Of a stretch of DNA of 64,000 bases, positions 52,700 through 61,751 are shown piece after piece. Below the pieces are notes generated by a model. That model did no database searches, was not told where the DNA came from, and saw only the letters and a list, made by a program, of their open reading frames with translations. The DNA is from Nitrospinaceae bacterium (GTDB lineage Bacteria; Nitrospinota; Nitrospinia; Nitrospinales; VA-1): assembly GCA_029261595.1 (NCBI GenBank), contig JAJDAZ010000064.1, forward strand, positions 30,854-94,853. The letters are read 5' to 3'. A program made the translations under genes and the position numbers. The number at the start of each line of letters is the position of its first letter. Within the stretch, counting starts at the first letter, position 1.

Positions 52700-54049
52700 T
52701 TAACCCTCTGGAGGGGCTTCAGTCTGACTGATAAAATCAACGAGCTTATCCAAGGCCTGCACCGATAGCATTTCTGAAAACGTTGTCGGCATCAAACCAT
52801 CAGGGTACGCTTCGCCCGCTTCCTCATTAAAGACCACAAAGGCACTAGGATTCAAAATAGACTCCTTGACGTACTCTTTAGTGTTTTTAGCGCTTCCCTT
52901 GTAGTTAGGATCTTTCATCCGCGCAGGAGCGTTGGTCTTTTCATGAAGTACCGGCCCAAGAGCACCCATCGCGCCCTCAACACCAGGAATGGTATGACAA
53001 AGCGGACAACCCAGGGTATTGATCATATCCTGAATAGGCTCATTTCCGGTCACAAACACCGGCCTTTCCTCGTCCTCGGCAGGAGCTTCTTCAGCAGTAG
53101 AACCAGCAGTGGGCAGAGGAACCGTCACATTGGCAAACTCACCTGGAGTGTCCTTGGACTGCAACCAGGCAATGACCGCGTTCAACTCAACCGGAGACAA
53201 ACTGATCGGCGGTTTGCTGATAACGGGCATCGGACTTTTAGTATCGCCATCATTTCCGTAACCCTTAACAACGTAACAAGTGGGACACATCAACGATTCG
53301 CGCAAATAATCCTCACCAATAAAGTCAGGACTACCGGCTCTTCGGTACTCTTCAGGAACCTGATCCGGCGTTCCCTTTACGATTCCAGTCGCCGGCTCTG
53401 GATCGCCGATTTTCATCGGATGCGTTTGGTATCTTTCTTCATCCTTCTTTTTCTCACTCCGCTCCTGAACACCGAACAGATTCGGGCAACGACCGATATG
53501 GTCGCCAGGATCAAAAGTGTGACAGAGAGGACACTGGCCTTTACCAATGGATTTCTGACCCGCTACCTGCTTGGCGCCAAAAACGATAACTCGGCCCATT
53601 TCAACGAATTCCTCCATGGTCAGATCTTCGGAAACCGCCGCCGCTTTCGGGGGCGGATCACTTCTCTGTTGCGGCAACCAGTTGGTGTACCCGGCAAGAC
53701 AAATGGATACCGTACTCCAGAAGAAAAATGCCCGAATGATCGGAGGCGACTGGTTCTGGATATCCTGACTCTTGAAAAATATGCCCCAAGTCAGCAATAT
53801 TGCAAGTACCGTCAACACCTGATACTGGAACATAAAGGTGATTTGCTCGCCCTGCACGAGATCAAACATGTGGACCGTTTCGAAGAAACTGATCACGGCA
53901 AATACACCAAATATCCCTCCCCACAACTTACCGTTCACCCTTTCATTTTCCCGGCAATGCTGAACCACATTGCCGAAAACATAGAACGCGAACAATGTGT
54001 ACGCCAAGGTCATGTACGTCCACAAAATATCTGCCTGTTCAGGTAGCAT
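52700..54049 (-). CDS. Membrane-anchored diheme cytochrome c with a third, degenerate heme site
   Basis: The 449-residue protein has three membrane helices near the N-terminus (about 12-30, 42-60, 72-90 and a further one about 106-120), then a periplasmic part with CPLCH (173-177), CPTCY (255-259) and CPLCH (348-352). The middle motif lacks the heme-ligating His, so it probably does not attach heme, or it uses another ligand. A Pro/Ala/Glu linker separates the last domain. It follows the bd-like oxidase by 75 bp and is co-transcribed with it. Inference: electron-donating subunit of the oxidase. Confidence 0.82.
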   Translation of the reverse strand: MLPEQADILWTYMTLAYTLFAFYVFGNVVQHCRENERVNGKLWGGIFGVFAVISFFETVHMFDLVQGEQITFMFQYQVLTVLAILLTWGIFFKSQDIQNQSPPIIRAFFFWSTVSICLAGYTNWLPQQRSDPPPKAAAVSEDLTMEEFVEMGRVIVFGAKQVAGQKSIGKGQCPLCHTFDPGDHIGRCPNLFGVQERSEKKKDEERYQTHPMKIGDPEPATGIVKGTPDQVPEEYRRAGSPDFIGEDYLRESLMCPTCYVVKGYGNDGDTKSPMPVISKPPISLSPVELNAVIAWLQSKDTPGEFANVTVPLPTAGSTAEEAPAEDEERPVFVTGNEPIQDMINTLGCPLCHTIPGVEGAMGALGPVLHEKTNAPARMKDPNYKGSAKNTKEYVKESILNPSAFVVFNEEAGEAYPDGLMPTTFSEMLSVQALDKLVDFISQTEAPPEG

Positions 54050-54124
54050 TCCTAACTCCTCTCCTTAAATCCCTAAAATTAAATACTCAAAATTTAATGG
54101 CAAGCTTCAGCCACTTTTAAGTAA

Positions 54125-56101
54125 TTACTGTTGCTGTTGCGCTGGAACCGGCACTGCTTCCGGCTCTTGCGCGGCACCTTTCTTGACTGTCAAGCTGGCC
54201 ACCCAGAAAACAACCACGAATTGTGTCCAGACAAACAGGGTATTGAATGTCAGCATTTTTCCCGCCTCGCCGATGGTCAAGGTATACGCATCAACAGAGT
54301 TGTCACGCACAACTTCGGTCACATGCCAGAACAACCGTACGGCTGAGCGGATGTAACCCATCAGGCCCATCAACCAGGTGAACGAAATAGCCAGAAGGAA
54401 AATCGCATAGGTTCCCACTTTGGACTGGGTTCCCCACTGAATTTCCCCATAGGATTCCGAATCCTTGAACATGGAAATGTTGATCGCCGTTCCGACGAAC
54501 AAGGTTGTCAAGGTGGTCGTTACCTGCGGCACTGAGAGACCCACACGTACGTTAGCAGGAAGGAAATAACCATACACACCAAGGAAAATAATGTTGATCG
54601 CCGCGCCGATAAAAATCGCGGTGAGCCAGCAGTTTCCGATGGTTTGCCACGGCACGGTTATTTTCTTATTCGCTTTCTGATAAAGCAGAAAACAGAGCAC
54701 GGTGGTCGTGATCATCAGATTGACCGCCGTGTTTTTAGCCGACATTACCCCGAAGTGACCGACAATGGGATGCTGTGCGCCACCCATCGCTTTCAATTCC
54801 GCCGGGGTCATAACGATCGTATGCGGCGTCATCCACATGGTGAAACATACGATCAGCAATAGGATCATGTACTTGGCGTACTTCATATAACGGTGCGCCC
54901 CCTTAACACGGGACATTCCGTTATGCAGATACGAATTCGCTCCGAAAAAGAGCAAGCCGATCATAACCGCCTGAATGATGAACAACCATGCCATGATGCC
55001 GCCCATCAGGGTGATTCCCATCTGCTGGCGGAAAGCATAAACCTCTTTCATCAGCCAGTAACCTGCGAAAGGCAGAGGAATCAGACCAAAAATACAGATG
55101 AACATGGCCACATAACAAACCCAGTCATAATGAGCTCTTTCCTCTTCCGTTTTGGCAGTGAGGTAATGATAGGCCGCATACGCACCAACGATACCGCCAC
55201 CAAAAACGATGTTTCCGAGGATCCTGTGCACACCAACCGGGTTCCACAATGTGGAATGGATCACGTGCCAGATATTCCCGAGAAACCGTCCCTGCTCATC
55301 AATACCACCGGGAGCCTGCATGAAGGTCGCCCAGGAATTGGCCAGGTACATTAGAACGGTACCGATCAGGTTGAGCAGAACAGACAAACTACAATGGATC
55401 CATTTCAGAAACGGATCGGCGCTCATCTTGTCCCAACCGTAGTAATAAACATAGAGAACACCACTTTCCGCCAGGAACATGAGAGCATAAACATGCATAA
55501 CAGGGCGGAAAATTCCGGCCATGTATTTAAAGAATCCCGGAAAGAGTGTAATGAAGGTAAACAAAAGGATACCACCGAGGATGGCGGTCCAGGAATAGGC
55601 CGTCAGACTGACCTTCATGAGGTCATGCGCCAGCCGGTCATACTTCGCGGACATAATGGGGTCTTCTTCTTTGGTCCGAATTCCGATGAACTCAATGAGC
55701 ATACAGAAAATCGGAACCGCAAGAACGAAACTGCCAAAATACAAATGTTGCTGATTTGCCATCCAGAGAATCATCCGACTGGGCGCAAACTCATAATTAT
55801 TGTAGTCCGACTCGCCCAATTCCGGAGCAGGATGACCGCTCACAGGACCTTTCAAAGGATTGCCTTCCCAGTCCTTATAAAATACGTCCTGGCCCCATTC
55901 GATTTCCGGCTCGCCCTCGCCTTCAGCGGCGGCCTCCTCTGCCAGAACTTCCTTGGCAAAGGCCTCTTCCGCAAATGCCTGGCCGGCGTAAGCTTCTTTA
56001 GCCATTGCATCGGTCACGAAAGCGGGCATCAGGTAAATGGCAAATGCCATTACCAATGCAAGCGATAATGTTCCGTACCTTCTAGTTTGTTTCCCCAACA
56101 T
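54125..56101 (-). CDS. Cytochrome bd-like oxidase subunit (CydA-like, atypical)
   Basis: The ATG at 56101 has an AAGGAGG Shine-Dalgarno 8 bp upstream and is preferred to the frame's further upstream start; the protein has 658 residues. It begins with a signal-like segment and an acidic Ala/Glu linker (about 35-65). CydA-like features are H119 (QQHLYFG), the LAESGVLYVYYYGWDKM stretch (about 210-226), MYLANSWATFMQ (251-262) and NPVGVHR (287-293). The quinol-binding GRQPW motif is missing; the aligned place reads E-V-Y-A-F-R-Q-Q-M (353-361). At least five extra helices extend the C-terminus beyond normal CydA. Similar bd-like proteins are known from nitrite oxidisers. Electron donor inferred to be cytochrome c, not quinol. 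Confidence 0.8.
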   Translation of the reverse strand: MLGKQTRRYGTLSLALVMAFAIYLMPAFVTDAMAKEAYAGQAFAEEAFAKEVLAEEAAAEGEGEPEIEWGQDVFYKDWEGNPLKGPVSGHPAPELGESDYNNYEFAPSRMILWMANQQHLYFGSFVLAVPIFCMLIEFIGIRTKEEDPIMSAKYDRLAHDLMKVSLTAYSWTAILGGILLFTFITLFPGFFKYMAGIFRPVMHVYALMFLAESGVLYVYYYGWDKMSADPFLKWIHCSLSVLLNLIGTVLMYLANSWATFMQAPGGIDEQGRFLGNIWHVIHSTLWNPVGVHRILGNIVFGGGIVGAYAAYHYLTAKTEEERAHYDWVCYVAMFICIFGLIPLPFAGYWLMKEVYAFRQQMGITLMGGIMAWLFIIQAVMIGLLFFGANSYLHNGMSRVKGAHRYMKYAKYMILLLIVCFTMWMTPHTIVMTPAELKAMGGAQHPIVGHFGVMSAKNTAVNLMITTTVLCFLLYQKANKKITVPWQTIGNCWLTAIFIGAAINIIFLGVYGYFLPANVRVGLSVPQVTTTLTTLFVGTAINISMFKDSESYGEIQWGTQSKVGTYAIFLLAISFTWLMGLMGYIRSAVRLFWHVTEVVRDNSVDAYTLTIGEAGKMLTFNTLFVWTQFVVVFWVASLTVKKGAAQEPEAVPVPAQQQQ

Positions 56102-56504
56102 GACTTTGACCTCCTTAATAGGATTCATAGAATCCTTCAATAAAAAAAGATTTGGGAAATCTATATGCATTCAAAATTTAAAAAATTTCTTAACCACGTA
56201 AAAAAACTAATAAAGGACACAAAATTACCTAAACTCTAAATCTGCCCTCTGAAAAACGCTTTGAAACTGAATCAATTGACCCTTATCGCTTTCCAACAAT
56301 CCAGCCCACAAAACCCCGCACGCCGGTAACCCTAATATTTTCAATAAAGGAAAGCGGAACCAATTCCCCGCAAATATGGAATCTCCGCTGACACATAAAT
56401 CCAGAATTTTGAATTATTTACCATAGGCAAAAAACCATGTCAAGGTAAATCGAATTCCTTCGGAATTATTAAAAACACAGACTTTATGCGTCTCAAACCA
56501 CAAC
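56102..56504. other. 403-bp region between hisD and the oxidase operon
   Basis: This AT-rich region is 5' of the oxidase operon and 3' of hisD. It holds no gene. An imperfect inverted repeat (AGCGGA-n4-ATTCC and GGAAT-n-TCCGCT, 56354-56390) lies midway and could terminate hisD. No clear promoter boxes were found before the oxidase. Confidence 0.5.
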
Positions 56505-57788
56505 TCATCGAAGCCTTATTTTTACCGCTTCGGCGTGGGCATCCAGATCCTCCATTTCCGCCAAAACCGTCACCGCCCGGGCATTTTTTTTGAGCGCTTT
56601 TTCTGAATATCCGATCAGGCTGGTCCGCTTGATAAAATCATAAACTCCCAGTGGCGAAGAAAACCTCGCCGTCCCGCTGGTGGGTAGAACATGGTTCGGC
56701 CCGGCGAGATAATCCCCCATGGCCTCCGGAGTGAAATTACCCAGAAAAACCGCACCGGCGTTTGTTACCTTTTTCGCCCAGTCTTCAGGGTTTGCGACCG
56801 CTAATTCAAGATGTTCGGACGCGACCCGGTTGGCCAGATCCATGCCATCCTCTAAAGAAGCCACCACAAGCAGGCGGCATTGGCGGTTGAGGGAAGCCTC
56901 TATGATAGATGTTCTATCTCGTTGATTTTTCTGCTTTTCCAGCTCTTCCCGAACCGACTGGGCCAGGGTTTCCGAGGGGGTCACCAGAATCGTCACCGCT
57001 TCCTCATCGTGTTCGGCCTGAGACAGCAGGTCCGCCGCCACAAAATCCGCCCGGGCGGTGTCATCGGCCAAAATCAGTATTTCGCTGGGACCCGCGATCA
57101 TATCGATATCAACGACGCCAAACACCATGCGTTTGGCAAGGGCCACATAGATGTTGCCCGGCCCTACAATCTTGTCCACACGGGGAATGGTTGCGGTTCC
57201 AAAGGCCATGGCCGCCACTGCCTGAGCGCCCCCCACCTTGAAAATTTCGGAAACTCCGGCAAGATCCGCCGCCACCAGAACGTGCGGGCTGAACTCCCCG
57301 TCCGGCGAGGGACTACACATAACAATCCGCTCAACTCCCGCCACCTTTGCGGGAATAGCATTCATCAAAACGGAAGAAGGGTAAGATGCTTTTCCACCGG
57401 GAACATAAATCCCGACAATTTCGAGAGGCCGAATCATTTGCCCCAGTAAAACTTCGTCCCTCCTATACTCCCATGATTCCTGCTTCTGGCGCTGATGAAA
57501 CTCGCGGATGTTCTCTGCCGCAAGCTTGAGGGCATCGACCTCTTCCGGTTTGACCCTGGAGTAGGCCTGCTCAATTTCTTCCGGCGTCACCCGAAATTGC
57601 TCCAGGGGAATCTTGTGCCGGTCGAAACGATGGGTATATTCCAGCAGGGCGGAATCGCCTTTCTCACGGACATCCTGCAGGATGTCCCGAACCGTCTCGT
57701 CATGATTCATAAAATCCACGTTCGCCCGGTTGACCAGGGCGTCGACGATGGCATCGAAATCACTGTCTGTGTATTTGTAAATTTTCAT
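56505..57788 (-). CDS. hisD: Histidinol dehydrogenase
   Basis: The 427-residue protein has the family signature [28 protein letters not shown] (shown in part as [20 protein letters not shown]) and [19 protein letters not shown], with the zinc-site residues in SQAEHDEEA and the general-base region SEHLELAV. It makes histidine from histidinol in two oxidation steps. It follows the TIGR04282 gene by 4 bp; the other his genes are not in the window. Confidence 0.97.
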   Translation of the reverse strand: [427 protein letters not shown]

Positions 57789-57792
57789 GAAA

Positions 57793-58482
57793 TTAAATGT
57801 CCAACCCTTTTAAAAACTCCCCGGTGGTCCCGATGTCTTCCAGACCCGCTTCGGCGATCAATTCCAGGTGAGTCTTCAGAAATTTCAAATCCTCTTCCCT
57901 ATCCACGTCGTACCAGGGAGGAAGCAGTTTGAGAGAGCTTCCGGTTTTCTTGACACGTTCCAGGGTTTGCCGCAAAACCTTCTCCGATCCCCAGTCAACC
58001 CTTCCAGAAAACACATCCATGGTCTTCTCACGCATGGCAATCAAATAATAGCCGCCGTCCGTGCTTGGACCGATCGCCAAATCCTTTTCAGAATCCAATG
58101 CCTCCTCGATATAGGCGACTGGCAAAGAGGGGCTGTCCGAACCAATGATGGCAACCTGTTCATACCCTTCATCAAACCGCGCCTGAAAGGCATTGAGCAT
58201 CTTCTCGCCCAAATCCGCCCCCTCCTGTAAAAACACCTGCGGGGAGGACTCTCTGTGAGCGCTCATGCAGGAAAAATAACCCGATGAATCGGAAGGAGTG
58301 ATCCCAACGAATCGGTCGGCATCGCTGACCTTGCAAATTTTCTCTATACTGTCGTTTAAAAAACGCGTGTACAGTTCAAGAATCAATTCCTCTCTCAGGA
58401 AGGGAGTCAATCGGGTTTTTACTTTGCCTGCCACCGGGTCACGAGCGAAAAGGATGATAGCTTTTGTTTGTCTTTTTGTCAT
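57793..58482 (-). CDS. TIGR04282-type (DUF2064) nucleotidyl/glycosyltransferase
   Basis: The 229-residue protein has the family marks FARDPVAGKVKTRLTPFL near 12, the QGADLGEKMLNAF-like EGADLGEKML, GSDSPSLP and the STDGGYYLIAM box near 142. DUF2064/TIGR04282 proteins are GT-A-like and include arsenosugar-linked glycosyltransferases. The neighbours are not arsenic genes, so the substrate is open. It starts an apparent two-gene unit with hisD. Confidence 0.85.
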   Translation of the reverse strand: MTKRQTKAIILFARDPVAGKVKTRLTPFLREELILELYTRFLNDSIEKICKVSDADRFVGITPSDSSGYFSCMSAHRESSPQVFLQEGADLGEKMLNAFQARFDEGYEQVAIIGSDSPSLPVAYIEEALDSEKDLAIGPSTDGGYYLIAMREKTMDVFSGRVDWGSEKVLRQTLERVKKTGSSLKLLPPWYDVDREEDLKFLKTHLELIAEAGLEDIGTTGEFLKGLDI

Positions 58483-58694
58483 ATAAATCTTTTAAAAGGG
58501 AGCGGCCCGGCGATTGCGTGGTTTTTATAATGAATGGAGGCGACAATGGAATTGACTCGCTCTTAAAAACCCCATAAAATTCAAACTTGTTTTAACCACA
58601 ACTTCAATGGAGACACATTATTCTTTACGATTGGGACGTCGCAATATTCACATGGGTCAATTCGCATTTTCGATATCCCATAGTAGAGAAGTTT

Positions 58695-59159
58695 ATGTCA
58701 TTCATCACGATCAAACAAAATTTTATTGTCCCAGGGGCGATTCTGTTGGTCCTGGTCCTCTGTTTTTTTAAAAAGCGCGGGCTGGCCTTCATCATTGCCA
58801 CTGCGGCCTTTGTGGGTTTGAACGATTTCATCAGTCACAATTTTATAAAAGAATTCGTGGCCCGGGACCGGCCCTGCCACACCCTTCCCGATTTTCAACA
58901 CATCACCAACTGTTCCAACAGTTTCTCGTTTCCATCCAATCACGCCAGTAATTTGTTCACTGCGGCCACCGTGACGGGTCTGTGTTTCCGGAAATTTGCG
59001 TTCATCGCCTACACCTGCGCCCTCCTGGTCGGCTATTCCAGAGTGTACCTTGGGGTCCACTACCCCTCCGATGTCGTGGGAGGGGCGCTGTGTGGTATTG
59101 TGATGGGCATGCTGGGATACCTGTTTTACAAAAAGATCCACAAGTTATTGAAGGCTTGA
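58695..59159 (+). CDS. PAP2-superfamily membrane phosphatase
   Basis: The 154-residue protein has about four membrane helices and the three-part phosphatase motif: K-x6-RP as KEFVARDRP (about 50-58), the P-S-N-H of SFPSNHASN with the catalytic His near 80, and SRVYLGVHYPSD with its second catalytic His near 120. It removes phosphate from a lipid (undecaprenyl-PP, lipid A or phosphatidate). The LPS gene neighbours make an envelope lipid substrate likely. Confidence 0.9.
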   Translation: MSFITIKQNFIVPGAILLVLVLCFFKKRGLAFIIATAAFVGLNDFISHNFIKEFVARDRPCHTLPDFQHITNCSNSFSFPSNHASNLFTAATVTGLCFRKFAFIAYTCALLVGYSRVYLGVHYPSDVVGGALCGIVMGMLGYLFYKKIHKLLKA

Positions 59160-59173
59160 AATCGAACTTATAA

Positions 59174-60253
59174 ATGGACGAGGCGCAAAAAAAGTTTTTA
59201 CTCATCAAGGTGAGTTCGCTGGGCGACGTGCTCCATGCCCTTCCCGCTCTGGCCCTGCTACGCGCCAATCATCCGTCCGCCTTCATCGCCTGGCTGGTGG
59301 AAGAGCCTTATAAGGGCCTGCTGTACAACAATCCCGATATCGATGAAGTCATAACCATCCGAACCCGCTATTGGCGCAAAAACTGGACTTTGAAAACTTT
59401 AAGCGAAATCAGGGATGCCATCGCCCGGTTGCGCAAGCACAGGTTCGATGTCGCGTTCGACCTGCAGGGGCTGATAAAAACAGGATTGATCGCCTTTCTT
59501 TCGGGAGCCGCTCTACGCCTCGGTCTCAACCGAAAAAACTGCCGGGAACCATTGAACGCTCTGTTCACCAACAAAAAAGCGTCTTTTGTCGGCAAGGGCA
59601 CAAACATAGTGGATATCAACCTCAACCTGATCCGCCTGGCGGGAGGCGACGAGCCGGTGCCTCAACCGCATCGTCTGGAGGTTCCCGAAGAAATCCAGGT
59701 TAAAGTGGATGGTTTTTTCAGGGAAAACCCCGCCCTGTCAGCAAAACCGATCGTGGCCATCAACCCCGGAGCCGGCTTTCCCACCAAGTTGTGGAAGATG
59801 GATCGGTTCGCCAATCTGGCGGACCGCATTGCCAGGGAACAGGGACTTAATATATTATTGGCCTGGGGCCCCGATGAAAAACCAATGGCCGAAAAAATCG
59901 CGGACCTGATGACGGAAAAATCCTGGATCGCTCCAAAGACTTCTATCCAGGAGTCCATTGCTCTATTTCGGCCCGCCGTCTTGATGATAAGTTGCGACTC
60001 CGGCCCGCTCCACCTTTGCGCCGCGATGGGCATCCCCACCGTCTCTATCTTTGGTCCCACCGACCCTGCCAGAAACGGGCCTTACGGGTCCAACCATCAG
60101 GTGGTCTGCAAGGAACAGCCTTGCAGTTTCTGCTGGAAAAAATCCTGCGGCATCGAGACGCACGATTGCATGGAACAGATTGAGGTGGATGAGGTGTTTC
60201 AGGCGGTGAAAAACAGTGTCTCAAAATTTGGCAACATGACCACTTTCCAGTGA
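59174..60253 (+). CDS. Lipopolysaccharide heptosyltransferase I-like (family 9 glycosyltransferase)
   Basis: The 359-residue GT-B protein has the N-terminal LLIKVSSLGDVLHALPAL motif (about 9-26) with the catalytic Asp, and in the C-terminal half IAINPGAGFPTKLW-type VAINPGAGFPTKLWKM and FGPTDPARNGPYG. The match is closest to WaaC-like heptosyltransferase I, which transfers heptose to Kdo. Cysteines in EQPCSFCWKKSCG near the end may bind metal. It is downstream of PAP2 by 14 bp. Confidence 0.88.
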   Translation: MDEAQKKFLLIKVSSLGDVLHALPALALLRANHPSAFIAWLVEEPYKGLLYNNPDIDEVITIRTRYWRKNWTLKTLSEIRDAIARLRKHRFDVAFDLQGLIKTGLIAFLSGAALRLGLNRKNCREPLNALFTNKKASFVGKGTNIVDINLNLIRLAGGDEPVPQPHRLEVPEEIQVKVDGFFRENPALSAKPIVAINPGAGFPTKLWKMDRFANLADRIAREQGLNILLAWGPDEKPMAEKIADLMTEKSWIAPKTSIQESIALFRPAVLMISCDSGPLHLCAAMGIPTVSIFGPTDPARNGPYGSNHQVVCKEQPCSFCWKKSCGIETHDCMEQIEVDEVFQAVKNSVSKFGNMTTFQ

Positions 60254-60281
60254 ACTATCAGCTTTTAAAATGAGGTGAACT

Positions 60282-60452
60282 ATGGCAATTGATAAAGAGT
60301 TACTCGAAATTCTGGTGTGTCCGAAGTGCAAGGGCGACCTTGTGATCACTCCTGAAGAAGATGGAATCGTTTGCGACGCCTGCAAATTGAAATACCCCAT
60401 CAAAGAGGACATTCCCATCATGCTGGTTGACGAGGCGATTCATATGGACTGA
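60282..60452 (+). CDS. Trm112-family (YcaR-like) zinc-ribbon protein
   Basis: The 56-residue protein has two CxxC pairs, CPKC (13-16) and CDAC (31-34), and the family end YPIKEDIPIMLVDEA. This is the Trm112/UPF0434 pattern; in enterobacteria the YcaR member lies between lpxK and kdsB in an LPS locus. Here it sits between two family 9 heptosyltransferases. A TGAGGTGA Shine-Dalgarno precedes the ATG. The function of the bacterial proteins is not established. Confidence 0.85.
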   Translation: MAIDKELLEILVCPKCKGDLVITPEEDGIVCDACKLKYPIKEDIPIMLVDEAIHMD

Positions 60453-60485
60453 GGGCGGTCATCCTCGTTGACGCTGGGAATGCAC

Positions 60486-60558
60486 AAATCCCCCCCTACC
60501 CCCTTAGGGGAAGAGGGAGCACCCGGTCCCCCCTTTTTAAAGGGGGTTATGGGGATTT
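60486..60558. repeat. AAATCCCC...GGGGATTT bounded intergenic repeat
   Basis: Terminal inverted repeats AAATCCCC and GGGGATTT enclose internal CCCCCTTTTTAAAGGGGG and CCCCTTAGGGG palindromes. It resembles a widespread intergenic repeat type in bacterial genomes. It lies between the Trm112-like gene and the next heptosyltransferase. Confidence 0.7.
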
Positions 60559-60666
60559 ATTTGAGAACTCTTTTCCGCAAAAACCAATGCTATCCTCACA
60601 ATAGACAATTTCCTTTTTCAAATACCTTCTTATGCAAAGCTATCGTAGTTACACCGGATAAATTTC

Positions 60667-61725
60667 ATGGGCGAACTTTCAAGAGAAATAGAAAAATGTG
60701 CCAAAGATGTCCTGTGGGGCGTGTTGAGGTTTTTCTATGCAAGCAGACGGCCTTTTGAGCCACCACTTGATTTAGAGAGCGTGAAATCCGTTTTGATCGT
60801 GCGCCCCGACCGGCTGGGGGATGTGGTCCTTTCATTGCCCGTATACGAGTCCCTGAAGTTATCCCTTCCCGGCGTCAGGGTGACCGCGCTGATCGATAAA
60901 TCCAACGCAGGACTCCTGGCAAACAACCCTCATATCGATGAGGTTTTGCTCTGGAATCGGCAACGTCCTTTAGAAACTTTACGCCGTCTGCAACGGACAA
61001 AATTTGATCTGGCGTTCACCTTGAATAAATCCTTCAGCGCCACGGCTTCGTTTTTCACTCTGGTATCCGGGGCCGCCTGCCGGGTCGGGTACAAGCATCG
61101 CCAGAATGCCTGGATGCACGAAATTCAGGTGGCCATCGAAAAGGAACCCAGGCACGAAATCGAAAATAATTTGGAGCTGTTAAAAGCGGCCAGTTTGCGA
61201 AAGATCGCGCAGAATCCTGAATTGGTTTTCAATAAAAAGGAATTTGAAAAAATCAATGCCCTGCTAGACGCAAAAAACCGGCATCCCGACCGTCCGCTGG
61301 TGCTCATCAAACCGGGAACCCGGGTCCCGGAATGGGGATGGCGGCTGGATAAATTTCAAGCGGTGATTGAACATCTGTTAAAAACGGAAGCGGCGGAAGT
61401 CTTTCTCGTCAGCGGACCGGGTGAGGAAAGCATGAACGATCAATTCATCCACGGTATGGAGCGGCCCCCTGTACGCCTGCCTTCCCTGTCGATCAGGGAA
61501 CTGGCCCTGCTGATTAAAAAAAGTGATCTTCTGTTCTGCAACCACACCGGAATCATGCACCTGGCAAGCGCCGTTCAAACGCCTGTTCTGGCGATTTTTA
61601 AACATGGGGAAATCGCGCGCTGGGGGCCGTATAATACCACCAGCATTATTCTGGAAGAGAGGAACTCGGATTCTTTGTCACCGGAAACTGCTATTGAATC
61701 CATCGACAAACTATTGAAACGTTAA
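60667..61725 (+). CDS. Family 9 glycosyltransferase (ADP-heptose:LPS heptosyltransferase-like)
   Basis: The 352-residue GT-B protein has LIVRPDRLGDVVLSLPVYESL (shown as VRPDRLGDVVLSLPVYE, about 44-60), a GAACRVGYKHR stretch near 135, and near the end LLIKKSDLLFCNHTGIMHLASA. It is a relative of heptosyltransferases I/II and of WaaF, but its exact donor and acceptor cannot be given. It is preceded by the Trm112-like gene and followed by gcvPB. Confidence 0.85.
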   Translation: MGELSREIEKCAKDVLWGVLRFFYASRRPFEPPLDLESVKSVLIVRPDRLGDVVLSLPVYESLKLSLPGVRVTALIDKSNAGLLANNPHIDEVLLWNRQRPLETLRRLQRTKFDLAFTLNKSFSATASFFTLVSGAACRVGYKHRQNAWMHEIQVAIEKEPRHEIENNLELLKAASLRKIAQNPELVFNKKEFEKINALLDAKNRHPDRPLVLIKPGTRVPEWGWRLDKFQAVIEHLLKTEAAEVFLVSGPGEESMNDQFIHGMERPPVRLPSLSIRELALLIKKSDLLFCNHTGIMHLASAVQTPVLAIFKHGEIARWGPYNTTSIILEERNSDSLSPETAIESIDKLLKR

Positions 61726-61751
61726 AATACCCAATCGAGGAAAAATATTTC

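Noticed and set aside
52943..54046. 367-codon plus-strand ORF opposite the diheme cytochrome gene
   Set aside because: It is wholly antisense to a gene with clear CxxCH motifs and membrane helices, and its own translation shows no domain, so it is a shadow frame.
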